This document shows positions 8,661 through 18,400 of a stretch of DNA of 64,000 nucleotides, piece after piece (position 1 is the stretch's first letter; every line of letters starts with the position of its first letter). The DNA is taken from contig NKJC01000003.1 in the NCBI GenBank assembly GCA_002256435.1, forward strand, positions 248,001-312,000, given 5' to 3'. The translations under genes and the position numbers were made by a program. The notes beneath the pieces were generated by a model that saw only the letters and a list, made by a program, of their open reading frames with translations, did no database searches and was not told the origin of the DNA. The stretch is from Chitinophagaceae bacterium BSSC1. GTDB lineage: Bacteria; Bacteroidota; Bacteroidia; Chitinophagales; Chitinophagaceae.

Positions 8661-9458
8661 TTATTTTGATTTCAATAAGTATTTTTTCAGATTGGTCTCT
8701 TTCAAATCTTTCACAGCAGTAGCAATAATATTGGCGTTTAATTTGGCACCTGCTTCATTGGTATGGGTATGATCTTTCTCCGTAAAATATTGCTTCACGG
8801 CTTCTTGACCTGCAGCATCATAGTTATCTGCTATCAATCCATTCAATTCAATAAAAGGTACTTTAGCTGCCTCAGCAACCTGCTTTGCCCAAAGCCCATA
8901 ACCAGTATTGGCCCTATTTACTTTTCCTTCTTTCCAGTCATTTCTAGGTATAGGTGAACAGATAATGGCTGTAGCTCCTTTTTGCTGAATGTCTGTTACA
9001 AATTTGTTGAGGTACCAACCATAGCTATGCACGGTTTCAGGGATTTTCTTAATGGGATTATAAATGTCTTTTGTTTCAGTTCCAATGCCCTTGATAGTTC
9101 CTCTTGCCCTAGCCGTATCGTCTAAAGGACTACTATCATTGTGTCCAAATTGCATGATTACATAGTCTCCTTTTCTTACACGTTCCAGTGCTTTATCCCA
9201 AAGACCATTGGTCTGAAACGTACGGCTACTAGTGCCTCCTAGTGCATGATTCTCTACCACTATTTGATTGCTATCAAATAGTTCTCCAAAGAAACTACCC
9301 CATCCCCAAAGATTTCCATCACCCTTGCCCTTACCATTTTTTACGGTACTGTCCCCAATCAAAATACAACGAGGTCTTTTGTCTTCCTGAACAGAACTAA
9401 ATGCCATTAAAGAAAATACGGCTAGTAATACATACTTAGAAAATTGGTGATGCTTCAT
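8661..9458 (-). CDS. Rhamnogalacturonan acetylesterase, SGNH/GDSL hydrolase (CE12)
   Basis: Removes acetyl groups from galacturonate residues of RG-I so that lyases and hydrolases can reach the backbone; exported (N-terminal hydrophobic segment, residues 8-22). The SGNH blocks are complete: GDST with nucleophile Ser37, Gly in ALGGTSSR (about 75), GHND with Asn107, and DHTH with Asp229 and His232. At 265 residues it has the length typical of CE12. It lies between the PL11 lyase (30 bases upstream) and the GH2 gene (1 base downstream), a grouping common in RG-I loci. Confidence 0.9.
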   Translation of the reverse strand: MKHHQFSKYVLLAVFSLMAFSSVQEDKRPRCILIGDSTVKNGKGKGDGNLWGWGSFFGELFDSNQIVVENHALGGTSSRTFQTNGLWDKALERVRKGDYVIMQFGHNDSSPLDDTARARGTIKGIGTETKDIYNPIKKIPETVHSYGWYLNKFVTDIQQKGATAIICSPIPRNDWKEGKVNRANTGYGLWAKQVAEAAKVPFIELNGLIADNYDAAGQEAVKQYFTEKDHTHTNEAGAKLNANIIATAVKDLKETNLKKYLLKSK

Positions 9459-9487
9459 ACATGCTATTTATACTATTTTTAAACTAA

Positions 9488-11389
9488 CTATTTCTTTTTA
9501 TTGATTTCTACGATATTTGGTTTAGGAGGATTTTTCATGCCATCGCCCATAAAGAAACTGGTATGCGGCGGTTGATTATATCCTACATTTTGCCAGGCCA
9601 CACTTAAGCGATACTGAGGGTCCTGCATCAAACTATAAAATTTACGCGTAGTGGGCAGATTGGTTGAAAAGATTCTCAATTCTTTGTTATCCGCAGAGCG
9701 ATAAATCACTTCTTCTCTCCAATCACCTAATACATCTGCAGACAAAACAGGATTGGATTTTGAGCCATTATTTGACACGCAACCATATTCTCTTGCATCA
9801 AGCATTTTCACCAATTGCTTGTTTTGATAATCCCATTTTTCAATGCTAGTGCCATTCAACAATTCATAGAGCGGTTCTCCATCCCATTGAATTATAAAAT
9901 TCACACTCCGTGGAGCAGCGCCAATTCTTTCTCCCTTGGCCGATTTTAAACCCTCAGATCCACCCCAGGCTTCTGCACCAGGATAAGTTGGGTCAATATC
10001 CGCTGCTACGCCCCTACCTACGTCCTGATCCATTTCAGAAGTCCAAAGAATCTTACCCGATTTTGCATCATACATAGCGGCACCAGCACCCTTGGTATTG
10101 TCTTCTATTTCGTGAACTCCATAAACTTCCAGTCCAGGATTACTCAAGTCAAGATCACTTACATGAATGGCATCGCCATGTCTTAACCCCGTGCTATACA
10201 AACCCTTTCCATTATCATCTACACACATGGAACCAAAGATGATTTCATCTTTTCCATCAGCGTCAACATCGGCCACGCTTAAATTATGATTACCCATTCC
10301 AGAAAAAGGATTGGCCCCATTTTCAGAATCAAATACCCATCTGGAACTGAGCTTTCCTCCCCTCCAATCCCAAGCAGCCAATACTGTTCTACCATAATAA
10401 CCACGACACATGACCACCGATGGCAAGGCCCCGTCTAGATAAGCTACACAGGCCGTAAAACGGTCTACCCTATTACCTGATCTATCATTTCCGCCATTGC
10501 CACCACGGCCGCCCCAGGCACCAATATCGCCACGGGCAGGCAAATAAGGAGCGGTAGCTAAAGCGGCTCCTGTTCGTCCATCAAACACCGTAAAAAACTC
10601 AGGCCCATCCAAGATTTTCCCATCTTTATTTCTGTAGTCTTTACTAGAATCTCCAATGGGTTTTCCTAATCCGTCAATAGTGCCATCGGCTGTTTTCATA
10701 CAGACTTCTGCAATGCCATCTCCATCCAAGTCATAGACCATGAACTGTGTATAGTGCGCCCCTTCTCTAATATTCTTTCCGAGGTTAATTGTCCAAAGTA
10801 ATGTACCGTCTAATTTATATGCTTGAAAGATGGGGGCATCTGAAAAACCAGCAGAAGCATTATCTCTTCCCCTGCCTGTTTGGTGTAAGATAATTTCATA
10901 ACCACCATCTCCATCTAAATCACCAACAGAAGCATCATTGGGACTATATCCTGAAGGGGTTTGTAGCGGGATACTCAAATATCTTTGGGCATTAGCTGCA
11001 AATACAAATTTGGAAACCGGTTCAGATTCTTTTCCATTGCTGATCATGGTAATGCTATAGTCATATTCCTTGGTAGAATCCAATCCACTATCTAGAAAAC
11101 TAGTTACACTAACAATTGGCGATGCATTGATTTTAATTTTCTTAGCCCCCTTTTCCTGTCTATACAAATTAAAAGATAGATTTTCAGGATCAGCAGCCAA
11201 GCAGCGCCAACTTAAGAAAGCTTTTCCTGCACCGTCAGGTACTGCCACTAAGGCTCTATTGAGTTTTTCCATAACGCGTTGCGCGATGGCTACTTGCGTA
11301 TTTTGCACAAGCACTAGTAACAAACAGATGACTGGCAGTACTATAGACTTAGTAATATTTTTCACAGTGTGGTGAATGTGGTGACTCAT
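9488..11389 (-). CDS. Rhamnogalacturonan lyase, PL11
   Basis: Cleaves rhamnose-galacturonate bonds of RG-I by beta-elimination, producing the unsaturated ends removed by GH105. The 633-residue protein begins with a long signal peptide (hydrophobic 15-35, ends near AIAQR), then a short fibronectin-like domain (about 38-130) and an eight-bladed beta-propeller. Calcium-binding FG-GAP-like motifs are clear: GDLDGDGGYE and YDLDGDGIAE, with the PL11 hallmarks HYTQFMVYDLDG, KTADGT and GNHNLSVADVDADG. The first four bases of its ATG overlap the stop of the GH43-GH28 gene (ATGA), indicating translational coupling. Confidence 0.93.
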   Translation of the reverse strand: MSHHIHHTVKNITKSIVLPVICLLLVLVQNTQVAIAQRVMEKLNRALVAVPDGAGKAFLSWRCLAADPENLSFNLYRQEKGAKKIKINASPIVSVTSFLDSGLDSTKEYDYSITMISNGKESEPVSKFVFAANAQRYLSIPLQTPSGYSPNDASVGDLDGDGGYEIILHQTGRGRDNASAGFSDAPIFQAYKLDGTLLWTINLGKNIREGAHYTQFMVYDLDGDGIAEVCMKTADGTIDGLGKPIGDSSKDYRNKDGKILDGPEFFTVFDGRTGAALATAPYLPARGDIGAWGGRGGNGGNDRSGNRVDRFTACVAYLDGALPSVVMCRGYYGRTVLAAWDWRGGKLSSRWVFDSENGANPFSGMGNHNLSVADVDADGKDEIIFGSMCVDDNGKGLYSTGLRHGDAIHVSDLDLSNPGLEVYGVHEIEDNTKGAGAAMYDAKSGKILWTSEMDQDVGRGVAADIDPTYPGAEAWGGSEGLKSAKGERIGAAPRSVNFIIQWDGEPLYELLNGTSIEKWDYQNKQLVKMLDAREYGCVSNNGSKSNPVLSADVLGDWREEVIYRSADNKELRIFSTNLPTTRKFYSLMQDPQYRLSVAWQNVGYNQPPHTSFFMGDGMKNPPKPNIVEINKKK

Positions 11390-13692
11390 TCTAATTTCAT
11401 GTTTTGTGCATTTTCAACCAAAATAGGTTTCTTGTCTGCTGCTACCATTTTCAAGTTGCTCATGATCCAATTACCCGCAAAACGAATTTCCCCAGCAGTG
11501 GCCACTTCTATTTGTAGCTTATCAAAATAAAATCCACTGAGTGCTGATTCTTTGAGTCCAGTAGCGGTAACAAATTTCCTGGAATGCTTGGCTACTACAT
11601 TTGAAACATGGATATCTCTGAATACAGGAATACCCAATGATGCGGGTTCATTTTTTTGCAACAATGTTTTCCAATGTGCAGGAACAGTTGCAGGATCATA
11701 TCCCGCAGGTAATGCAGAATAACTATAACTAGGATTCCAGTTCATGTTAAACTGAAATACATTTCCTACACTATCCAGTTGAATGTCTTTGAACCAAATG
11801 TCTTCAACAATTCCGCCCCTGGTTACAGCAGATTTAATGTGTAACCCATTTCCCGTTCCAAACCCTTGCAGGTTCTTGGCCAATACGTGTCTAATACTTC
11901 CTGATGTTTCACTACCCAAGGTCAACAGTCCTCCTCCTTTGCGTGCAATACAATTTTGAATGACCACGTATTCAGTTGGTTTATTTACCCTAAGACCGTC
12001 CCAGTCTCTGCCCGATTTTAAACAGAAGTCATCGTCATTACAATCAATATCACAGTTTTGAATGAGTACCCAAGTAGAAGAGTCTACATCAATACCATCG
12101 GTACTTGGTCCTTTTCCGTCTTCGTTATTTTTAACCACAATCCCGTCTACTGTAATCTTGGTAGAATACAATAATTGTACCGTCCAGAAACCTGCATTCT
12201 TTAAAGTAATATTGGAGACAGCAATATTTTCTGAGTTTTGTACCAAGATAGTTCTAACTCTTTTGGCATCATAGTCAACTATCCAACGCAAACCCTTGGG
12301 TTCATATTCTTTGCGCATGGCCCAGTATTTGTCCCAACAGAATTTACCCCTTGCATTTACAATACCTTTACCCGTAATCTGTGCATTTTTTTGACCAATG
12401 ATATTGATCAAGGCAGCTGGCCATTTCATTTCTATACCGGCAATCCTAGTATCAATTTCAGGATAATCTTTAAAGTCTGTGCTTCCCAAAATCAGTACAT
12501 TATTGTCAATATTTAGTGTAACCCCTGTTTTCAAAAAAATGGATCCAGTTTGATACACGCCTGGCTTAAAAGCAACAACACCACCGCCCTTTTGTGCACA
12601 AGCATCAATGGCTTTTTGAATGGAGGAGGTAGACAAAAAATTAGAATCGGCCTTGGCGCCATAATCATTTACCCAGTAATTATTTTTTTTGAGTCCAGTT
12701 AGATTGGCTCCTACTTTTGAAGCCCATGCTGGGTCTGCATCTAATTTGGCTTCTTCCTTTTTCAGTAGTTCCAATTCTGCTTGGCTAATGGCTAAAACGG
12801 TACCATGTCTTAAGCCTTTTGGAAAATGCACACTGTCAGAAATATCGGTCCAATTGATCAGATCCTTTGATTTTACAGCGCCATATTTATGGTCACGATA
12901 TTTGTCAAAATAAACCACCCATTCATTTCCAATTTTTAAAGCCGTAGGACCTTCTGCCCAATAATTTCCAGTAATTGGTGCCGATGGTTTTCCATATCCT
13001 CCACTGGCTTGATTGCTAAATGCCACACGCAGGTTTTTCTGCACGGGTTTTAGGGTTTCATCTTTTAGAATCATCACGTATTGCTTACCCGCTTTTTGTA
13101 TTGTAGCATCTATCACATTAAACCCTTGGTCATACAAAAGTTTGGTATCGCTAAAGCTTTTGAAATCCTTGGTAGTTACATAATAGATTCGGTGGTTATT
13201 GTCACCTAGGTTTTCTGTTTCAGGAAATCTACCAGGAATAGTAGTGGCCAAATAAATCAGGTATTCTTTTTTGGCGTCGTCATAAAAAATCTCAGGAGCC
13301 CAACAATTTTTGGCCGTTGGTTCTTTTTCCATCACGGGAACAAACACTTGCTCTGACCAATGAATCAGGTCTTTGGAACTAGCATAACCAATACCTCTGT
13401 CTTTCCAACTCACGGTCCATACCATATGAAATAAGCCATCCTTTCCCCTGATAATGCAGGGATCACGCATCAATTTGTCTTTTGCAACAGTTGGTTTTAA
13501 AAAGGAACTATCTTTTTTTAAACTACTCCAATTGAGCCCGTCTGAACTATAAGCCAAGTGTAGTCCGTCTTCTCCATTTCCTTTAAAATAAGAAAACACA
13601 TAAGCGGGACTTTCTTTTTGCTGTGCAGTCAATTCATGACTCAAAAAAAAGCAAGCACCAACAACAACTATAAAACGAGACAAAATTTGCAT
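11386..13692 (-). CDS. Secreted GH43-like / GH28 fusion glycosidase
   Basis: A 768-residue two-enzyme protein with a signal peptide ending near LTAQQ. Residues about 28-315 form a five-bladed propeller of GH43 type: LHLAYSSDGLNW, RDPCI (Asp77), WAPEIFYDD and the acid position WAEGP (Glu247). Residues about 335-768 form a right-handed beta-helix of GH28 (polygalacturonase/rhamnogalacturonan hydrolase) type: STDGID (Asp532), NDDDFCLKSG (Asp553-554) and GLHIKSA (Lys620). The GHG motif of typical GH28 enzymes reads GGG (587 replaces His). Combined action on side chain and galacturonate backbone is inferred. It overlaps PL11 by four bases and begins 4 bases after the GH51 stop. Confidence 0.85.
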   Translation of the reverse strand: MQILSRFIVVVGACFFLSHELTAQQKESPAYVFSYFKGNGEDGLHLAYSSDGLNWSSLKKDSSFLKPTVAKDKLMRDPCIIRGKDGLFHMVWTVSWKDRGIGYASSKDLIHWSEQVFVPVMEKEPTAKNCWAPEIFYDDAKKEYLIYLATTIPGRFPETENLGDNNHRIYYVTTKDFKSFSDTKLLYDQGFNVIDATIQKAGKQYVMILKDETLKPVQKNLRVAFSNQASGGYGKPSAPITGNYWAEGPTALKIGNEWVVYFDKYRDHKYGAVKSKDLINWTDISDSVHFPKGLRHGTVLAISQAELELLKKEEAKLDADPAWASKVGANLTGLKKNNYWVNDYGAKADSNFLSTSSIQKAIDACAQKGGGVVAFKPGVYQTGSIFLKTGVTLNIDNNVLILGSTDFKDYPEIDTRIAGIEMKWPAALINIIGQKNAQITGKGIVNARGKFCWDKYWAMRKEYEPKGLRWIVDYDAKRVRTILVQNSENIAVSNITLKNAGFWTVQLLYSTKITVDGIVVKNNEDGKGPSTDGIDVDSSTWVLIQNCDIDCNDDDFCLKSGRDWDGLRVNKPTEYVVIQNCIARKGGGLLTLGSETSGSIRHVLAKNLQGFGTGNGLHIKSAVTRGGIVEDIWFKDIQLDSVGNVFQFNMNWNPSYSYSALPAGYDPATVPAHWKTLLQKNEPASLGIPVFRDIHVSNVVAKHSRKFVTATGLKESALSGFYFDKLQIEVATAGEIRFAGNWIMSNLKMVAADKKPILVENAQNMKLE

Positions 13693-13696
13693 CTAC

Positions 13697-15262
13697 TTAT
13701 TTTTTCAAAGTCAATAAAACAATGGATTGAGCTGGCAGGTCTACTACCAATTCATTTCCCACTTTTTTAGCACCGTTAAACACTACGGGTTTAACCGAAT
13801 TGGGTTGATTAAACGTATTTACGTCAGTTAATTTAGCAGATGTTAATACCATGCCTTCTACCTTGGTCCAATCTACTTCATTCAAAGCTGTATTAATGTG
13901 CATCACATTTTTAGGATCCAAGTTTACAAGGGTCATATGAACCACTTGGTTACTGTCTTTGGAAGCAGAAACATTGAGTGCAGGTATTTTATTTTTACCA
14001 TTCACCAATTCAGGGCTACTGAATTTTACAGGTAGTAATTTGGCGTCTTGGTGCACTTTGAACAAATCAAATACATGATAAGTTGGAGTCAATAACATTT
14101 TATCACCCTCGGTCAAAATCAAGGCCTGTAATACATTAATGGTCTGTGCCAGATTGGCCATGCGAACACGGTCTGCATGATTATTGAAAATATTTAAAGT
14201 GGTTGCAGCAACCATGGCATCGCGCAAGCTATTTTGCTGATATAAAAATCCGGGATTGGTTCCTGGCTCTACATTGGTCCAGATTCCCCATTCGTCTACC
14301 ACCAATGCCACGCGTTTGGCAGCATCATATTTATCCATGATAGTTGAATGCTTGGTTACCAATTCTTCCATGTACAAGCAATTCTTCATGGTATTGAAAT
14401 ATTCATTCTCGTCAAAAGCAGTAGCAGAACCTTTGTTTCCCCAATTGCCTGTTGGCAAAGTATAATGGTGCAAGGCAAGCCCCCACATTTGGCCAGCGTT
14501 TACATTTTTCATCATGGTCTCCGTCCAGTTATAGTCTGCCACATTGGGACCAGCAGCAATCTTATTCATCCTAGCATTAGGATAGTTTTTGACAAAAGTG
14601 GCATAACGCTTGTATTCGTCTGCATAACGCTCTGGTGTCATGTTTCCACCACAGCCCCAGCTCTCATTACCTACTCCCCAGAATTTCACGCCCCAGGGTT
14701 TGTCTCTTCCATTTTGTTTGCGAATTTCAGTCATGGGACTAAGGCCATCAAAATTTAGGTATTCCACCCATTTAGACATTTCTTCCACCGTACCACTTCC
14801 TACATTCCCCGTGATATAAGGATCCGCTTTGAGCATGCTACAAAGCTCCAAAAACTCATGCGTTCCAAAACTATTGTCTTCGGTTACATTGCCCCAATTG
14901 GTATTGATCATCTTAGGTCTTTGTGTGCGAGGACCTATCCCGTCTCTCCAATGGTATTCGTCTGCAAAACATCCACCTGGCCAACGCAAGTTGGGAATTT
15001 GAATTTTTTTCAAAGCATCCACAATGTCTAGTCTGATTCTACCCTGATTTTTAATATTGGAATTTTCACCCACCCAAAAACCATCATAAATACATCTACC
15101 CAAGTGTTCCGAAAAATGGCCATAAATATGTTTGCTAATCACCGTATTGGCATTAAACCCATCTACTTGCAACTTTACATTGGTTTGCGCAAAACCTTTC
15201 AAGAGCGTCAGTTGGCAACATATTACCAGCAATAGCATTTTGATTGTTGAATTGTATCTCAT
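13697..15262 (-). CDS. Alpha-L-arabinofuranosidase, GH51 (secreted)
   Basis: Removes terminal alpha-L-arabinofuranose from arabinan side chains; retaining TIM-barrel enzyme with a C-terminal beta-sandwich. It has 521 residues and an export signal (hydrophobic 8-24, ends near GFAQT). Acid/base Glu200 in GVGNESWG and nucleophile Glu324 in VVDEWGIW are both present, as is the substrate loop [18 protein letters not shown]. It is more similar to intracellular-type GH51 enzymes in length than the second GH51 in this window (31194-33167). A palindrome matching that in front of araB lies 34 bases upstream of the ATG, so arabinose control by AraR is likely. Confidence 0.94.
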   Translation of the reverse strand: MRYNSTIKMLLLVICCQLTLLKGFAQTNVKLQVDGFNANTVISKHIYGHFSEHLGRCIYDGFWVGENSNIKNQGRIRLDIVDALKKIQIPNLRWPGGCFADEYHWRDGIGPRTQRPKMINTNWGNVTEDNSFGTHEFLELCSMLKADPYITGNVGSGTVEEMSKWVEYLNFDGLSPMTEIRKQNGRDKPWGVKFWGVGNESWGCGGNMTPERYADEYKRYATFVKNYPNARMNKIAAGPNVADYNWTETMMKNVNAGQMWGLALHHYTLPTGNWGNKGSATAFDENEYFNTMKNCLYMEELVTKHSTIMDKYDAAKRVALVVDEWGIWTNVEPGTNPGFLYQQNSLRDAMVAATTLNIFNNHADRVRMANLAQTINVLQALILTEGDKMLLTPTYHVFDLFKVHQDAKLLPVKFSSPELVNGKNKIPALNVSASKDSNQVVHMTLVNLDPKNVMHINTALNEVDWTKVEGMVLTSAKLTDVNTFNQPNSVKPVVFNGAKKVGNELVVDLPAQSIVLLTLKK

Positions 15263-15295
15263 GGTTGATTTTTGACTTTTGAATGTTGAATATCT

Positions 15296-15310
15296 ATGTT
15301 AATTTTACTC
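15296..15310. promoter_or_regulatory. Candidate AraR operator upstream of GH51
   Basis: ATGTTAATTTTACTC agrees at 12 of 15 positions with the palindrome GTGTTAATTTGACAC in front of araB, keeping the dyad core GTnAAnTTnAC. It lies 34 bases before the ATG of the GH51 gene and separates it from the adjacent heptanucleotide repeat. Assigned by comparison inside this window only. Confidence 0.4.
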
Positions 15311-15322
15311 TCTCCTTTATTT

Positions 15323-15434
15323 TTCACTCTTCACTCTTCACTCTTCACTCTTCACTCTTCACTCTTCACTCTTCACTCTTCACTCTTCACTCTTCACTCT
15401 TCACTCTTCACTCTTCACTTTTCACTTTTCACTT
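15323..15434. repeat. Heptanucleotide tandem repeat (TTCACTC)n
   Basis: Thirteen perfect copies of TTCACTC (15323-15413) are followed by three TTCACTT copies that run into the 3' end of the DUF4450-like gene, whose stop codon (15422-15424) is inside the last copies. On the minus strand, which is the coding strand here, the unit reads GAGTGAA. A degenerate copy of the same array lies at 46435-46560. It fills the spacer between the DUF4450-like gene and the GH51 gene. Confidence 0.9.
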
Positions 15435-18400
15435 CTTACCAAGCTAATGGCCATTAACCCAATAACCACATCATTGGCAATGGTTTCTAATTCTATAGAC
15501 TGCAATGTCTTTTGATTGTTTAACGGCAAGTCTAATACTGTTGCAGCACCGCCACTAATGGGTTTGCCATTAAATGGTTTGATTGACTGATCATACACGG
15601 ATACTACTTTCCCTGTTTTTAAATGAATCCGAATGGGCTTGGGTGCATTGGTTTGAAATGCATATCCATCATCCAAATAGTCTTGATCAATAGGCCACCA
15701 ATTCTCTGGGTTCTTTAATTCCAAACTATCAGAACTTCCATCCGTATAACGAATTCGAACTACCCCATTCACCATTCTGGATTGCATGGGATTGGTAGAA
15801 CCCGCCATCAATAAATAAGCATGTGATGCGGAACCCTGTAATGGAATTTGTTTTTTGTGCGGATAATTATCCCATTGAGAAGTAAATAGAATATTGTTTT
15901 TCAAAGTGTCACTAGGACTACTAAACTGTATTCCCTGTTGCAATTGAATGGTTCCAGTAGCTTCTAATTTTTTTCTAAATCCACTATCACTAATATTGGC
16001 CGTTCTGAGTGGGTAGGTCCATTCTCCAATGCCTTGGGTAGGCAATTGCAAGGTAGGCACGGTTGGCCTTGGACTTAAGTATTGATTACGGAAAATCTGA
16101 TTTACTTTGCTATTAAAATAAGGACTCAGATTCACGGTTTCTAAACGGCCTTTCAAAGGCTGTTCCATATTCCAATTCAAGATCTGCTGGGCAACCTGTT
16201 GACCATTCCATTGAACTAAGATTTGATTGGAGCCAGGAACAAGTTCAGATGCAGGAATCAATTTAGTTTCCGAAGTTGCATGAGCAGGCAAATGCATCGG
16301 TGTTGATTTTCCATTCACCCAAACTTTTGCATCCACTGCTGTTAATCCATTATTGCTGATTTGATAAGCTACCTGATTTCTTTGTTCTTGCCCAACGGCT
16401 ATAATACTAATGGGAGCCTCCACCTTTAAATCAATGGGCTGCCACCAAGTGAAAGTCCCCGATTGCAATTGCAAAAAGATACTATGCATTCCTGGCATGG
16501 CAGCTATAGTTCCTTGAATGCTTTTACCATCGTGTTTGGAATTTTCTAAAACAGACTGAGGATCCTTTATAGTCTTAATAGTAGCGTTTGCTATTGAAAA
16601 AGTCCATGGATTACCTGTTGCCGTTTTTTGTTCTGGAATCACTGGTAAACTAGCTTGTTTTTTCCATTGAATAGTAATGGTATAAGACTTGGCATATGCA
16701 GCTTTGATTTCAATCATTGGCCTGCCAACAGCGCTTGCATCATTTACCCAAACACTAGGTTTTCCATTCACCAATACAGAAACAATTTCAGCGGCTTCTG
16801 CTGGCAGTTTTAACAAAAGATCCATCTTGGCTGCAAACTTATTTTGAATCAGGTATTGGTCAATAAGTCCTTTTCTTGTGAAAGAAAAATCAATATCTGG
16901 AAGTACAATGCTTGCTTTATCCCATTGTTTGGGAAATCCTGGTCTGATCAATAATTGATGATCCAATGCCTTAGGTGTAATCCCATACAATCCTTCTACC
17001 AAGGACCTTGCAGTCATAGCAACTGGATCTGCAAAATCCCGATAGGTTTCACCTCTAATGGCATCATAAAAAGAAACCTGTACCAAGTTACCCGCACTAT
17101 TACCCAAGTACATGCTTTCAATTAAAGCAGACTTCCATAATTGAAAAGCATTTTCTCTTTCACCTGTTTGCCATTGTGCTAAAGCAGTATGTAATACTTC
17201 TGCCATGGCTACCACATTCAAACTCCAGATATAGGGCATCCAGTTAGAAGTAGAAACGGTATATAAACCATTTTCCAATTGCTTTGCCCTTACTGGGATA
17301 TGTGGAATTTGGTTATCTATGAATTTGGAACTTTGATAAGCCTGAAAAGGATCTGGCACTTCAGAATCCACACTATGATAAACCGTCCACAAAGCAGCTG
17401 CTTCATGTAGCAATTGGTTGCCTAATAAATCCTTGAATTCTGCATACCAACCTTTTTTAGAAAGCCATAATTTTTCATTCATGGCTTTTAAAATCTTGGC
17501 TGCTTCTTGTTCATAAATACGTCCATCTTGTTTCAGGATTTTGGCAATTTTAGCAGCCATTACATTTGCCCAATAATTATAAGCCGAACTATGAGCAACT
17601 CCTCCTCCACTATATTGCAAAGCATCACTGGCCCAAATGGCGGCATAGGAATCATAGAGGCCATCGCCATCCATATCAAAATTTCTTTTTTCCCAATCCA
17701 AATGTCTTTGTAATAGTGGCCAAGATGCTCTTGCATAAGCAGTATCTCCCGTCCATTGCAAATGCCTTAACAAAGCATCTATGTACACTAGGTTCATATC
17801 ATAATGGTGTGCTTTAAAATCGCCATTGGGATTTCTAGAAATATAACCACTGGAAAACACAGCGTTCCCCAAACGTTCTTTTTGTCTGGCCAAATGCAAT
17901 ACCGTATCTGCTTCAATAGGACCAGTTAGCGGTTGGGTCATTTGAGAAAGTGCATAACTGCTAAAATGCAATCTGGCCCTATCGTGCCAACCAAGTACAT
18001 CACCCACATAAGGTCCTCTCCAACCATTGAGTCGCATACGCCAACCAATGGAGCCGTGCAAATAAGAAGGTGATTCCCAGATAGCATCAGCAGCAATGGC
18101 TAATACGCCACCTAGTGTATTCAAGTAAGGATCAGGGGTTTGAATCTTGATTCTATTGGCCAGTGCTAATCTGGCTGTTTCTGCTTTTGTGGCAGCAAGT
18201 TCCAATGCTTGTTGATTAGGGATGGAAATGGATTTGGGCTGATATAGACAAAGCAAATTGGCTTGCGCCGATGTTACCAACCAAGAAGCCAATACCAAGG
18301 GTGTTTTGCTAGGCTTGCTTGCCAATAATTGAAGCGGATTTTCTTGTTGTGTAGCATCAGCTATTTGTACCAATGCATTTGCAGGAAATAAGCCATTGAT

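Noticed and set aside
15323..15434. CRISPR array at the tandem repeat
   Set aside because: Units of 7 bases are contiguous with no spacers and there are no cas genes.
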